Assembly: GCA_030015575.1 (NCBI GenBank)
Contig: JASDDO010000016.1
Coordinates: 70,119,396-70,183,395, forward strand
Length of the DNA: 64,000 nt
DNA from: Agapanthus africanus
Taxonomy: Eukaryota; Streptophyta; Magnoliopsida; Asparagales; Amaryllidaceae
Reading direction: 5' to 3'
The translations under genes were made by a program, and so were the position numbers. Of this stretch, positions 35,482 to 48,140 are shown in pieces (within the stretch, counting starts at the first letter, position 1; every line of letters begins with the position of its first letter). The notes under the pieces are model-generated. The model was not told the origin of the DNA. It did no database searches and saw only the letters and a program-made list of their open reading frames with translations.

Positions 35482-37514
35482 TGTTAGTGTATATGCCCTA
35501 GAGGCCATTACTGTATCATACTAGTTTGTATATTACTTAATGGAAGCTTGGGATATTCACAGTTGTATATACAATCTTGCTCGAAATGGTAGTATGCTAC
35601 TTGGTTTTTCTCTGCTTTAATATGAGCATGTGTTTCTTTTAGCATATTGCAGGTATACATATTAGTAGAGCCCTTAGGATCTTTGCTTGATTACCAGCGT
35701 TGTGATGGCGCTCACACTCGTGGGAGCTGGGTAATCTATAAGCACATCCTTATACAGGTCCCTGGTCGTTGGACTATCGAGACAGGGCATCGATACTCCG
35801 GAGTAGACTAGCGTATGCGCTTCTCATCCCAGTGTGGGAGACGGTCTGTCCCACAGCCGTTAGTACGTCGTACTTGAGATAGTATGCGGGTGCTCGTTAG
35901 GTTACGAGTACACTGGACAGGACTCGTCGGGAACTGTTGGTTGGTAATATACCTATCGTCAGTTATCAGTTCCCAGGTGACATGAGTACAGCTTAGTCCG
36001 CTGACTTGACACTGTCACTTCGCCTCGAGTGTGTTCCCACTGCACTTTGATTACTACCCTACCACGGCTCAGAGGAGTCGTGCAAACAGGTAGTTTTTGG
36101 GTGCAGTCCCGAAGCACTTGGAGGCAGTGACGGTTAGACAGGATTCGTCTCTCCCGGTATTGGGGGTTGACATCGCGCTGTGTCCAGGAGAGCCATTACA
36201 CGAGTAGTCCCTGGCCAGGGCAAGCGAGATATACTGGTAGGCTTCCAGTGTTATCTCAGGGTGTTCTGGGCTACACTCCGACACGACTTGTACCGCTATT
36301 AGGGGACTGACGTTCACCGCCCCCCTAGGCCCGCCATGCGATGTATCAGACGAACAGACCGGACTGTACGGAGATTGTCACATACAGGCTCAGTAGGAGT
36401 GCAGATGGGGTTCACCTCGTCAGTCTTCTTATCGACATCTACCTGGGGACCGTTACGTACAGCTAGTGCCGCTTGCGGTCTGTGGTTAAACCCACTGCCA
36501 GCGTAGTGTCGAGTCTTTAGAGTCCCACACAGAGAGCTATTCGCCTTTAGGCAAAACGAGTAGAGGTCGCATGGTTTTGCGACAGGGTTCGTTCGCATCC
36601 GCGCACTTGTGCACGTTTGCTGTCCGGACAGTTTATACTAGCGGGCTTTGGTTTAAGCAGGATCCTAGTGTATGGTTTGAGATTGGTTTTTCTCATTGTG
36701 TTCGTGTTCCTCGGATCACGAATGCGGGTGCGTATGCACAGTTGCTTGAGATTGAGGGAGAGGACCTTGTTTAGGGTTAATGACTATTATCATTTTATTA
36801 ACCCTATTGCTTTTGTGTGTATTATTGTTAATTAATAATTAGCTTAATTATTGTGCATGGTTGTTGTTGTTGACATTTTGACTTGTTGACCAAGTTGACA
36901 ATTTGACCATGATCATTTCATTTGGAAGATGCTCTTTGATCCTTGCAATTTGCATTAATAATGAAATGATAATGGTCACCTCTTGATTAAACCATGACAA
37001 TTTTCTTGCTAATTAATTAATTAAAATAACACACACATATTAGTGAGAATGGCTCACTAATAATTCATTCTATCATATCTTTTCTCTCTCTTGCTCATCC
37101 TCTCCCTCAAGCTCTCTCCCTCTCATGTGTTGAGAAACAAAAAGCTTGAGAAAAACCTTCACTTGATCTTCTCTACTCACTTCTAGGGTTCAAGTCTTAG
37201 CATTTCTTGCACTCTAGTTACTCCTAGCTTGGAGTTGAAGCTAAAGGTCGAGGCTTTCGGGTGGATCGTTCTTTGACGGGAGAAGACAAGTAAGGTGACA
37301 TCTTTCTACCATTCCGGCGAGCAAGGAGAGAAGGAGTTCGAGCTCAAGGTATAACCTTTCTACAACTTAACTAGTTGTAAGTTTGTTTTAGCTAGTTCTA
37401 GTTTAGTAAAGATCCTCACAAGCAAGGTCCATGTTGCCTAAGTCATTAAAAATCCAATTTTTATTATGTTTTCCGCCTCCTCGTAAGGACCGGGGTGGGC
37501 AACGTGGACTTACA
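35482..37514 (+). repeat. Copia A 3' LTR
   Basis: It is 2033 bp, about 8 differences from the 5' copy by eye (for example the GCCGG/GCAGG change near 36658). It is followed by TSD TGATG at 37515-37519. Confidence 0.95.
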
Positions 37515-37724
37515 TGATGGCCGTCAAGCAAGAATCCTAAGGGCTCTATCAACGCGCAATAGTGACCTGTAAGGTCACCTGAAGCAGTACACGATGATAA
37601 AGATAAACCAGATAGCATACTATCTTCTCGAGTAAGACTGTCCTATAGGTATAGGTCCTCCCTCAATCATTGCAATCATGTGCCTGTGATCCAATAATTG
37701 ACTCTGAGGGCATTATATCCAACA
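37515..37724 (-). repeat. Copia B 5' LTR, remaining end
   Basis: After the duplicated TGATG (37515-37519) the B LTR continues to its terminus ATATCCAACA at 37724. On the element strand this is the LTR start TGTTGGATAT. Confidence 0.88.
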
Positions 37725-37725
37725 C

Positions 37726-38892
37726 CCCAAGCCAACATATTCAATGACCCACTGGGCGCCGCACAGCTCAACACCGAGGTCTCACGCCAGAGTACCTTGC
37801 CCCGAGGCCCATCGCAGCCCTGTCCCTCCTGAGGAGGTGTCGGTCAGCTTGCCTGCACCCAGGCATGACCGGCACCCCCTCCCACGACGGGGTCGCGCGG
37901 ATGGGACTCACCACGGTAGCTCGAAGACGACCTCGCCAGGGGACCTAAGGAACCTCATCAAACGGAACTGGGGCCATGGCCAGGCGCAGGTCTCCGGCAG
38001 CAGAGGCCAAAAATCAGAGTATGCCGAATCGTTGGGATACCACGGCCGACTCGACGCCCTCGAAAAAAAGATCGAAGGCATGCATCGGGAAAATTGCCCT
38101 TCAAGCGACGGGGCTAAATATGCTGCCGACTCGCTCACGAAGCCCTTCACCAAAGAGCTACTCGCCGTCCACGTCTCCTCCCGGAACAAGCCCCCGAAGG
38201 TCTCACTCTTCGACGGGAAGTCCGACCCGAAGGACCATTTGGACGCGTTCACAGCCGGGATGAGTTTCCAGGACTGTTCCGCCGCCGCACAATGTTGTGC
38301 TTTCCCCGCCACTCTCATCCGCACCGGACGAGACTGGTTCCGAGGACTCGCTGCATTCTCAATCTCTACCTTCGATAAGTTGGCTACCCAATTCTTCGGC
38401 CACTTTGTCGGGAACAGATGGCAGAAGCGCACCGTTGACCATCTCTTCACCATAAAGAGCGGGGACAAAGAATCCTTCAAAGGATACGTCACCCACTTCT
38501 ACAACGCCCTCCTTAAGGTCCCAGAACACCGGAACGAGACGGTCATCATGGCCCTTAGGTTAGGTCTTAGGCACAAGGAGTGGCTACGCTCCTTTTCATT
38601 AGCGCAACCTAAGACCATGGCCGAGGTAAAGGCCTGGACCGAACGTGAGATCCAGCTCGAGTCCGAGGTGAACGCCAATCTGCCCCGGACAGAGCAAACC
38701 GATCAGAAGAAAAGGGCCAGGGAGGAAAAAAAGAAGACTGAGCGACTAAAGCCCTACTCCCCGAAGTTTCAGGAGGACACCCCGCTCAATATCTCCCAGA
38801 CGGTAATGTTGGAGGAGGCTAAGAGCGAGAGGTTCTTCAAACTCCTCCCAGTCTCGAATAGGGTGGCAAAGCGCACCCGGGGCCCCAACTGC
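37726..38892 (+). pseudogene. gag: Tat/Ogre-type Ty3/gypsy gag fragment
   Basis: The reading frame is open from the B junction to the start of LTR I, about 389 codons; an ATG at 37744 is inside the open frame and may not be the true start. The region from about residue 125 (SLTKPFTKELLAVHV) to 320 has the gag core of Tat-lineage elements: SLFDGKSDPKDHLDAF, FPATLIRTGRDWFRGL, FGHFVGNRWQKR, and KTMAEVKAW. A charged Lys/Glu-rich segment follows. The fragment is noticeably more GC-rich than its surroundings. Both ends are cut, by B on the left and I on the right, so it is the oldest layer seen. The last codons before the stop at 38914-38916 belong to LTR I. Confidence 0.85.
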
Positions 38893-39226
38893 TGTAACAC
38901 CTTGGAATGCGATTAATGTTAATTAAGCGTTAATGCGGGTTTTTAAGGAAAAGTTTACCAAAGCGGGTTCCTCACATTTTATATCAATTAATTAATATTT
39001 TATTATTATTTGATATGGCTTGCACACACACGTGCATGTTAATGTGAGAGTTAGTTAGTGTTAATCTTGTTAAGAGACCAAGACACCTTAGTTAATCCTT
39101 GCCCTAATTTAACCTTGCCTTGGATATTTTTGAGTAAGAAAATATCTTTTGCTTTGGGTTGAGAGAGAGAGAGAGGTGGCAAGGCGAGTCAAGAGGCATT
39201 AATGGAGCATTAATGAGGTGAGGGGA
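38893..39226 (+). repeat. Chromovirus-like LTR fragment I
   Basis: It starts TGTAACACCTTGGAATGCG, resembling the start of LTR D (TGTAACACCTTAGGATGTG), and shares GCTTGCACACACACGTGCATGTTAA with small differences. Only 334 bp remain before D begins at 39227. The rest should lie beyond D. It entered the Tat gag at 38892. Confidence 0.75.
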
Positions 39227-40249
39227 TGTAACACCTTAGGATGTGTTTAGTGGCTAATTATATTTTAATATATGGTTTTTAATAAAAAGTTTACCAAATT
39301 AATTTTCAAATATTTTATCCTATTTAATGAATATTTTATTAGAATTTTCCTAGCCTTGCACACACATGTGCATGTTAACTAGGGTTTTAAAATGGGGTTA
39401 AACCATGATTAGCCATCAAGGTGGATTAACCCAATTGCCTTAATCTAGTTTAATAGTTTTATTAAGTGTTTTGGGTTTTAATTTTGTATGGTTGTTTTTA
39501 AAAGAAAAATGAAAAAGGATTTGAAAATGATTTTCTTTTGTTGAAAAAGAGAGAGAAGAGCATGGGGCAACATGGCATGAGCTATGCCCATTTAATGAAG
39601 AGGGAGAGTACGAAAGGGGGAGTTTGAATTGTTTGCTCTCATTCTCATTCTCACTCTCATTTCTCTCATTCTCTCACTCACACACACACACAAAGCAGCA
39701 GCTCCAGCAGCAGAAGAAGAAGCAGCAGCAGCAGAGGCATCAGCAGCAGCATCAGAAACAGCATCAGCAGCAGCTTCATGCATCAGCAGCAGCAGCAACT
39801 CAGTTCTTCTCCTTCTCCTTGTGTCTAGGGTCAAGTGAGGTATACTTCTTAGGCTTGAATTCCTAGTTTGCTAAACGTATGTGTAGATAGCTTCGGTTAG
39901 TGTAAAATGTGTGATTTTGTGCTAAATATGGTGATTTGTGTGAGGTGTTGTCCAAGTGATGTTAGTATTGGTTAACCTAGCCTATTTAAGTGTTATTAGG
40001 GCCAAGTAAACCTAGCTTCAACCCAGATTTCACTAAAATACCATAGGGTTTCCATTTTGTGCAAAATTGTGGTTTTAAGGTGAATTTGTAGCTTTCTGTG
40101 ATCTTCTTGTGCCCCGGCTCCTTCAGGGAAAAATTGAGGAAACTGGAGCATGTTTACTAGGTCTAGACCACACCACCTGAGCACGAGCCCCTCATTCCAA
40201 ACCTTGGCCGCCAATTTAACCATTCTGGCCGCAAATTGCGGCCAGGTAG
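39227..40249 (+). repeat. Chromovirus D 5' LTR, part 1
   Basis: The first kilobase of the LTR. Contains a CA run and a long CAG/AGC-rich stretch (39664-39800). It ends with the target GGTAG of solo LTR E. No gene is seen; small frames here are products of the simple repeat. Confidence 0.85.
39664..39800 (+). repeat. CT, CA and CAG simple repeats
   Basis: Successive CT-rich, CACACA and imperfect CAG/AAG triplet runs lie in the D LTR, giving Gln-, Ala- or Ser-rich open frames in every reading frame. Confidence 0.9.
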
Positions 40250-42312
40250 TGATGGGTTTGTTTAGCACCCTATGAGGTGTTTTGAAGCATCACATGTCCA
40301 AAAGTTATGATTTTTAATGTGCTAAACAAACACGCAAGTGGATCGATCCTAGAAAATTAGGTTTACTAAACTTTAAACTAGAAAAGATTAGGGTTTGAAG
40401 GCTATAACCTTTGTAGCTCCCGTTTTTGCTTGACTCCTTAGACTCTAAGGTGTTGGAAGAAGGTCCGCTCGTCGTCCTTTTGCGTCCACGACGATCCACC
40501 CGGAGCTTCCCGTCCAAGCTAGCAAGTTTGGTAAAACAAGGAGAACACTCTAATCAAGTGAGCTAGACTTGATTAGAATGGAGTTGTGGTTATGGATCTC
40601 ACTTCAAAATCTTATTTTTATAAGTGATTCACTCTCTTATAAGAACTAGAGAGCATAAGCATGGAGGTTGATGAAGATGGTGGATTTTGTGAAGAAGAGA
40701 ATGAATTATCTTATGAAAGAGAAAAGAAAAATAACTATATATATTTTCCTCTCTCTTAACCAACCATGGTTAGATATATAGATATCATTTTATTTTAAAT
40801 TAAAAGCATGATAAGAAAATAAACTATGGGTTAAATGTTAGGTGAGCATGGTTGAGTTAGAAGAGTGTAGAAATTCTTAAGTGATTTAACCCATTTTTCA
40901 TTTTCTTTTGCTTTAATTTAAATCCAATAATTATCCAAATACAACCATGGTGTAATTCTTATACATCCACCATTCCCATTGTATAAACAACCATGATAAC
41001 ATATGATGTATGTATGCATGTGTGCTTGCACATCCATATGTGCATGAACAAGAATGAATGCACGCATGCATGCATACATCCTACATAAACAAGATAGGAT
41101 TTATAGTGAGAAACTAATGATGAATCAACACTTGATCCACTAATCCGGTCATATCACATATGACCCGACCATTAGCAAGTTGCCCAATTAATATACGGTA
41201 TCCCATACACGTATTTTAATCGGGTCTAAGCGCATATCGCATACGCGCACCACAACGTTTCGCCTGGACTAGGTAACCCCTATATGGGACTCTAAGACTC
41301 GTCAATACGCTGGCAGTGGGTGATGATCATATCAAGCACCCCCAAGCCGCAAGCGGTCAGCCAAACGTAACGGCCACCCGGGTATTGAGCGATAAAAAGA
41401 AAACAAGCGAACCTGTTACAACTCCCGTCGAGCCATCCGGCAACACTACCGTACAGTCCGGTCTCTTCGTCAGATATGCTGCATATCGAGCCTAGGGATG
41501 GTCACGTCGATCCCAATAACTCAATAAGTCGTGCCAGTGAATGGTCTATAACAGTTCGAGAAACTACTGATAACACTTATCAGCAAATCTTAGCAGCCCT
41601 GGCCAGGGACTTGCTGCTATAACCAGTCGGGCACAGTACAGCATCAACTCCCAATATCGAGAGAGACGAAACCCCTCCTATCGCTCATTGCCTTCGTGTG
41701 TCTCGGGACTGTACCCAACGGCCACCTGCTTGCACGACTCAGTAGAGCCGTGGTAGGGTGGTAATCAAAGTACAGTGGGAGAACACACAAGGCTCTATGA
41801 CGATCTCGGGTCTACAGACTAACCTGTACCAGTGTCACCTGAGAACTGCTATCCGACGATAGATATAATTCCATATAGGAGTTCTCGACGAGTCCGTCCA
41901 GTGTACCCAGTCACCACTAAGCACCCGTATATGATCTCGATGTCAAACATCGATGAATGTGGGAACATCCATCGCCCATCATATGGGTCTAGTATCACAT
42001 ACGCTAGTCTACTCTGGTATATCGATGCCCCGTCTCGATACACCTCCGACTAGGGACATTTCAGGATATGCTTATAGACTACAGATGTCCCACTAGTATG
42101 ATCTCCATCATAATCAGAGTAGTCAAGCCGATATCCTCAGGGCTTTATCAGCATGTATGAATGAATAAAAGCATGATCTAATCAACATGTCAGATAAAGA
42201 AGAACCAGATAGCATACTATCATGTCGAGCAAGAATGCAAACTGAATATATATACATGTATAGATACATCCACTATCACATAATGGCCTCTAGGGCATAC
42301 ATATATCCAACA
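40250..42312 (-). repeat. Solo copia LTR E
   Basis: This is 2063 bp, from TGATGGG on the left to ATATCCAACA on the right (element start TGTTGGATATATG). It is flanked by GGTAG at 40245-40249 and 42313-42317, which marks an insertion followed by LTR-LTR recombination. The element-strand start combines traits of B (TGTTGGATATA) and of A (TGCCCTAGAGGCCATTA). Confidence 0.9.
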
Positions 42313-42932
42313 GGTAGGGGGCTGGGGTGTTGGGGTTTTGGCTAGGGTAGTCTGCTACATATTATAGTGTTTTGGCATGTGCAATTTTGTGATATTTTAC
42401 CTGTATCAAAATCTGGGACCATATATCACTTTTTTAGTACGTTTTGTTTGCGCGATAAGCGCGATACGTGAGTGGGTTCTGTGATCCAGCGTGTCGCGAC
42501 GTGTCGGGGTAGTTTTAGACGCGTATACACACGTTTCAGCGTATCGTACACACGCGCATTTAGTTCGCGACGCGAGTTTCTCGTTTGGTTTCGATATCAC
42601 GTTTTGCGAGATATTTTGCATATATATGGATTCCTTGTGTAATTTCTAGGTTCGCAGGCGGATACATCGGACGCAGCAAAGAAAGGGAAGCAGGTGGTCG
42701 GCTACGTGTAGCACGCGACCAGGTGAGTAGATTTAACATCTACAGGGGAATCGCCCGCATGGCGTTATGCGTCTGGGCTAGGAATGTTAATACCTGTCGC
42801 ATATTCTATGTTATATTTAGAATTGCGCATTTACCTTATTACTTAGATGTTGTTGTGCTTGGACTAGTAGCCGTAGAACACTGCACAAATTGTTGACGAT
42901 TCATGTTGCACGAGCACGGATTGTATGCTACC
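42313..42932 (+). repeat. Chromovirus D 5' LTR, part 2
   Basis: This is the segment between solo LTR E and element F. It is unrelated to the copia LTRs and continues D sequence. No gene seen. It ends CTACC before F. Confidence 0.75.
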
Positions 42933-45090
42933 TGTAAGTCTACGCTAGCGCCCCGGCAGTCTACAGACGCCAAATGCGGAACAAAAACTTTTAAACTGGC
43001 GCTATCGTATACTTTAACCCGGATCTGCCATTATTGCTAAACTAACAAACTGTAAAGAGTGTAGAATGGTTATACCGAACGATACGAGTCCTTCGTTCTT
43101 CAACCATCATCCCACGCTCCGTTGCGGCTGCTCCGATCTCGTCGATCTCCGATCTCCTCGTCGAGGTGGCACCACATGATCGGTTCTTTAAACGGGCTCC
43201 CGCCTCTAACTCGAGGCAACTCGATCGTCAAGTTTGCTAAAAGAGACGACAAAGATTGATGTAGAGAATGAGTAGATGACTTTGTCTCACTTCGTCCAAA
43301 TCCGTGGACGATCGGTTAATGAAGTTGCCGAAGGAATCGGGTGATGGAATGAAATGGACTGTGAAATTCCATACACCGATAAAACCTATCATAATCTTTT
43401 CTAGCAAAATGAAACTCAAGTGAGAGAGTGAATGAGAGAGGAGGCCTTCCATTCATATATGAAGGAGGAGAGTGAGTGTAGGAGCAAGTGGTGACCATAA
43501 GAAAGCTTCTCACTTTAAAAGATCAAGAAGAAAATATCCTTAAGTAAACAAAAAGCTTTAATGATAATGCATGATTCACAAACCTAGTCATCATGCATTA
43601 ATGAACCATTAAATGCAACCAATGAAAACTCAACACTAATTAATCCTAGTCACCTCTTCTAAAACCTTCTAGAAGAATCCACACTCATCTCAAGAAAAGA
43701 TAAATCCGTCTTTAACCGAATGTTAAAAGACGGCTGATAGAAAACTGGAAACTGGCAACTTCCAAAAGTGATCCTGAAACAACTTTCAGGATAACCCCGA
43801 AACTGTATAAATATACCCGCATTTGTATTACGACCGAATACAAATGCAACTGAGACAAAGATGTTATACCTACTCAATATAATACTCGGATCCAGCTTAA
43901 ACCAAAGCCGACCAGTATTATCTGCCCGAAAAATAACACGTGCGTAAACGCACGTGCATTTTCCGAACCCTGCCATAAAACCATACGGCCTCTACAACGT
44001 TTCGCCCGAACTTGGGAAACTGTCTGTGGAGGACTCTAATGACTCGTCAGCACCCTGGCAGTGGGTTTAACCACAAACCGTCAGCGGCACTAGCTATGCG
44101 TAACGGCTGCCCATGGACTGACCTCAAGGGTGGCCGAGGAGCGAACTCAAGGGAGACCGATGAGCGAACTCCTCCGAAAACCCTACTGAGCCTAACAGTG
44201 ACAATGTATATACAGTCCGGTCCGTTCGTCAATGAGTATCGCATATCTGCCTAGGGGGCTAGCAACGTCAGACCCCCAATAGCAGTATAAGTCGTGTCGG
44301 AGTGAAGCCCAATTACACCCTGAGATACTACTGGAGTACCTACCAGTAAATCTCCTACCATGGCCATGGATTTGTGTAATGGCTCTCCTAGACACAGCAC
44401 GACCTCGCCCCCAATACCGGGAGAGACGAATCCCCTGCCGATCCGCTCACGTGCCTCCATATGGCTCGGGACTGTACCCAAAAGCTACCTGTTTGCACGA
44501 CTCCTTTGAGCCGTGGTAGGGTAGAAATCAAAGCACAGTGGGAACTCACACGAGACAAATGATGACCTCAGGTCGATGAACTAACCTGTACACATGTCAC
44601 CAGGGAACTGCTATCTGACGGTAGATATAATACTAACTAGCAGATTCCCGGCGAGTCCTGTCCGGTGTACTCATAACCCAATGAGCACCTGTATACATCT
44701 TAGGTGATCCAACTGACACCAGTGGCTTGTGAGACCGGCCACCGCCCCTCGTCGGGGTCTCGACTGTACACACTAGTCTACTCCGGAGTATCGATGCCCT
44801 GTCTCGAAACTCCCACGACTAGGGACCACAATTAAGGATATGCGTATAAACCACCCAACTCTCACTTATATGATCGCCATCATACTGTTGGTGGTAAAGC
44901 AAGATCCTAAGGGCTCTATCAAAGTGTAACATGCAATCAGTCACCTGAACATGTACACGACTGATAAAGGCAAACCAGATAGCATACTATCATCTCGAGT
45001 AAGACTGTCCTTCCGGGATAGGTCCTCCGCAATCATTGCAATCACGTACCTGCGATCCAATAATTGACTATGAGGGCACTATCTCCAACA
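42933..45090 (-). repeat. Copia F 3' LTR
   Basis: TGTAAGTCTACG to ATCTCCAACA. A CACGTGCG...CGCACGTG hairpin lies at about 43938-43957 next to a conserved GCTTAAACCAAAGC block. Confidence 0.9.
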
Positions 45091-45102
45091 ATCTCCCACT
45101 TG
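45091..45102 (-). other. Copia F polypurine tract
   Basis: The minus strand reads CAAGTGGGAGAT directly before the LTR. Confidence 0.87.
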
Positions 45103-48100
45103 CACTCAAGGCTAATATTGCGATGCCGACTACTCACAGCCCGTGTGAAACCGAACATCCAACTCCTCTACTAATCAGTTTCACAAAGCCCGTTTGTAAA
45201 ACTATTGTGTTCGAGAAATAGCCTCAGTGAGTGGATCCGCCTAGAAGTATCTTTCTATATCTCTCTTAATCTCAAGTTCGCGGAGAAAACCATCTCCCGA
45301 ATTGAGTAATACCTGTCTTAGAACATGTCTGGATATCTGATGGGACCTTAGTTCATAAATGAACTCCATATCCAAACTTCTTAGACAGAATCGATCACTG
45401 AACCTAATCAGTATCGGGCACCTTGCTTCCCACAGTATCCTCTTGGACCACCTGTCCATAATACTGTCCCTCTCGTCAGAGGGAAAAACTAAAACTCTGA
45501 CAGTCACTCTGTCATCCACGTCACCTTTGAAGTCTGGAATGATAATCGTCTCCCGAAGGAGGCTGCCGTCATCAAATCCGTAGAACATGTACTTATGTTC
45601 TAAAACTGCTTCCTTATGTTTCTCCACGATTGGATTAATACAAACTTATTGCATCTAGTGCAAAACCAACATTTGGTGTGGTACTTGACATCTCATGATT
45701 GACTCAATTGCCTAAGCAAGTGATCTGCCAATCATGCACATCCCTCTCCCCTTTAGTCTATACGACACCTTTAGAGAGGGTGACTCCATCACCTGCAGGT
45801 ATACCACCATGCTAGGAGTCAACTATTCCAAAAACCATTAGAATATCTGTCAAAGTACCCACATTGGGAAACTACCCAAATCCAGATCTAAAACCATAGA
45901 TCTAGAAACCAGAATGTCAAATATTATATCCATATCCTGTCTGGAGAAACAACTGTGTGACGACCACAGTACAACCGATCGTAGTATAGGAATTTTACCT
46001 CCTACTCTGTGTATGTCATCCAGATATCATGACATCACACCCTACTACCTTCTTAACTGATCCATCCTCTATTCTGATTGAAGTCAAACCCATGACTGTC
46101 ACATCAAAATTAGATGATCTATCTCCACTATAACTGCTCAAGTCTATGAATAGACATAAGCTACTTGCCCACCATGCTTCCGTTGCTCCCACTGACTACG
46201 ACAACCCTCCTACCGGGTCTCATATCCTGGAACAACAGTAGTGTCAAGTCTGGGTAGATAAGAACCTCCCTGTCACCGTCCTTGAGGCTACCGAAGTACC
46301 TCTCGGGTGTCTGAGGTTACCTACCATACCTGCGGAGTGGCTATTGGAATGTCAAACCTGATTGAATGTATAGGTCCTATTAAATTTTTCCGTAATCGTT
46401 CGCGGTTCTGGAATCACTTCCAGTTCTACCATACTCCCACTACTGTTTTCTGAAAAAGATCCATTTTACTAAAACTGTGGCAAGTCAAGAACAATATCAC
46501 TATTGATCTTCTAAATGGTAGATATCAACCCTCGTCATAGCCAGGGTCAACCCACAAACAGCCATTACAGAAACGTGCCCTGAGTTATCCAGTGTCTGGT
46601 TTTAATCATAAGCTGGACAACTCCCCGTACCTTAATATCTTTTAAGGTACGAACTATTCTACATGCAATATAGAAACTTTGGCACTTATTTAATTGGAAC
46701 CATATTCAATCCATGCATCTGTCTCCAGTGCATATCAACTTAATGGAAAGAGGCTAATCAGCATTACTCAACTTAGGAATCCATCCAATTATGAGTAACC
46801 TGAAAGAGAAACACGTTTCTCAAAACCATTACTATCATCTGAATACCAATCACAATAATCTACATCTTCGATCTCTTTGAAGAATCCCGATACTTATGAT
46901 ACCTGATTCTCTACTTTATTCTTATACCCACAACTTCTCAAAACTTAGACCTTGTATTTCTACGAAACACTCGTCTAAATACTAGAGAAGTTATAAGTAA
47001 ACAGAACATAGTAGGAGGACCTACCCCTTTGTCCTGATGGACACTGGACAACATACAATACTCTGTATAAGTCTGCTGAGTTAAACAACTCAAAACCTGT
47101 GCGTTGTAGGTGGAAAACTGTACCCTGGCGATTTCCTCAAATATCACCAATTACAACGAATTCCGATATAATGAGGATGATCACCTAATTCCCAATATCT
47201 TACTCCCACTCATCATCTGTAAAACCATACAGATATGAGAATGAAACCTGGTAAATACATACCCTTGGAGTAAGTGTCTAATCGGGAAAACAGTTTTTCT
47301 TTAACAATGTACTGAAACATGAGAATGTTTCTTAGGGGTATCCTGGTATTCATAGCAATACCTCTTCCATAATCCAATTCATGACTTCAACCGTATATTT
47401 TATTGCCATCTCTCCAAATCCCTTTATTTGTCTTTAGTCGTTACCTTCTGTACACCATCGTTATGCTAAATGGTTTTCTTCCTTCCCTACCGTTCGGCAC
47501 CAGCCTATGGTTTGGAAGAAGACTATCCAGTAAGTATAATAGGTGTACCCTCCTAAACCAAAGAGTACTCGCATCTCGAGAGAAGGTGACGATAAAAGAC
47601 AACTGAATAATACCTTATTCTTTTTAAAGGTGAAATAGGAGCGGCGATGAAGTACACGGTTTTGGTCATGAATGATATCAGTCGCAATTTACTTTGCCCT
47701 CTTTCTAATCCCTTTATTTTGTCTTTACATATTACCTTCTGCACACCCTACTTAGGCTAATTGGTTTTCTTCATTCCCTACCTTTCGGCACCAGCCTATG
47801 GTTTGGAATAAGACTATCCAATAGGCGTAATAGGTGTACTCTCCTAAACCAAGGAGCTCTCGCAACCTGAGAGAAGGTGATAATAAAAGACAACTGAATA
47901 AACCAATTCTATTTCTCCTGAACCTGGATCCATCCTCGAAGAAGTCCCTTCGAGTTCGTATATAACCATACGATGGCTCTATCCAATGGAAGTGGATATC
48001 CGTAGTAATACGGGTGTTCTGAGAAATTCAAAGGGTAAAAGAAGGAGTGGCAATGACTTATGCAACTCAGACAATCCAAAAGCCAGTATTAAGAAGGTTC

Positions 48101-48140
48101 GGTCAACCTGGTCACTGAGTTATAGTCTAGGGTCGGTCAA
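45103..48140 (-). pseudogene. Copia F gag-pol remnant
   Basis: It aligns with C and B throughout, including the duplicated gag segment (near 47418-47640 and 47706-48030). It carries its own internal deletion at about 47117, where C and B have some 200-300 further bases. Matches to A are recognisable near 45340-45370 (RNase H end) and 46140-46200 (RT). The longest frame, 45241-45627, is not in the pol reading frame and has no family features. Confidence 0.75.

Larger units (their letters stand above)
27417..37514 (+). mobile_element. Copia element A, complete and apparently autonomous
   Basis: This 10,098-bp Ty1/copia element has two 2033-bp LTRs, a PBS, a long leader, one uninterrupted gag-pol frame, a PPT and a perfect TGATG target duplication. 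I count about 8 differences between the LTRs (about 0.4%), so insertion was recent. It lies in the B 5' LTR. It is the best candidate in this window for the source of enzymes that moved the non-coding copies B, C and F, with which it shares the PBS, the PPT and several leader blocks. One gag zinc-knuckle Cys is replaced, so activity is uncertain. Confidence 0.95.
9668..37724 (-). mobile_element. Copia element B, split by C, A and Athila
   Basis: This is a minus-strand Ty1/copia element. Its remaining parts are the 3' LTR fragment (9668-10056), internal sequence (10057-12142 and 21945-25588) and the 5' LTR (25589-27416 plus 37520-37724). Removing C and A, each with one target-site copy, restores continuity with the same regions in related copies. 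The coding region has no usable frame. The two LTRs differ at about 21 of the 389 comparable sites by eye (about 5%), making it the most diverged copia copy that can be measured here. It was inserted into the Tat-type gag fragment at 37725. Confidence 0.85.

Noticed and set aside
37908-38492. 194-codon minus-strand frame
   Set aside because: It is a shadow of the GC-rich Tat-type gag on the other strand.
39592-39866. Gln-, Ala- and Ser-rich frames on both strands
   Set aside because: All come from translating the CAG/AGC simple repeat in LTR D.
43237-44481. Frames repeated identically at 50760-52004
   Set aside because: They are the two LTR copies of element F, not duplicated genes.
45241-45627. 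128-codon frame in element F
   Set aside because: DNA here aligns with the RNase H region of copia pol but in another reading frame; C and B do not keep this frame open.
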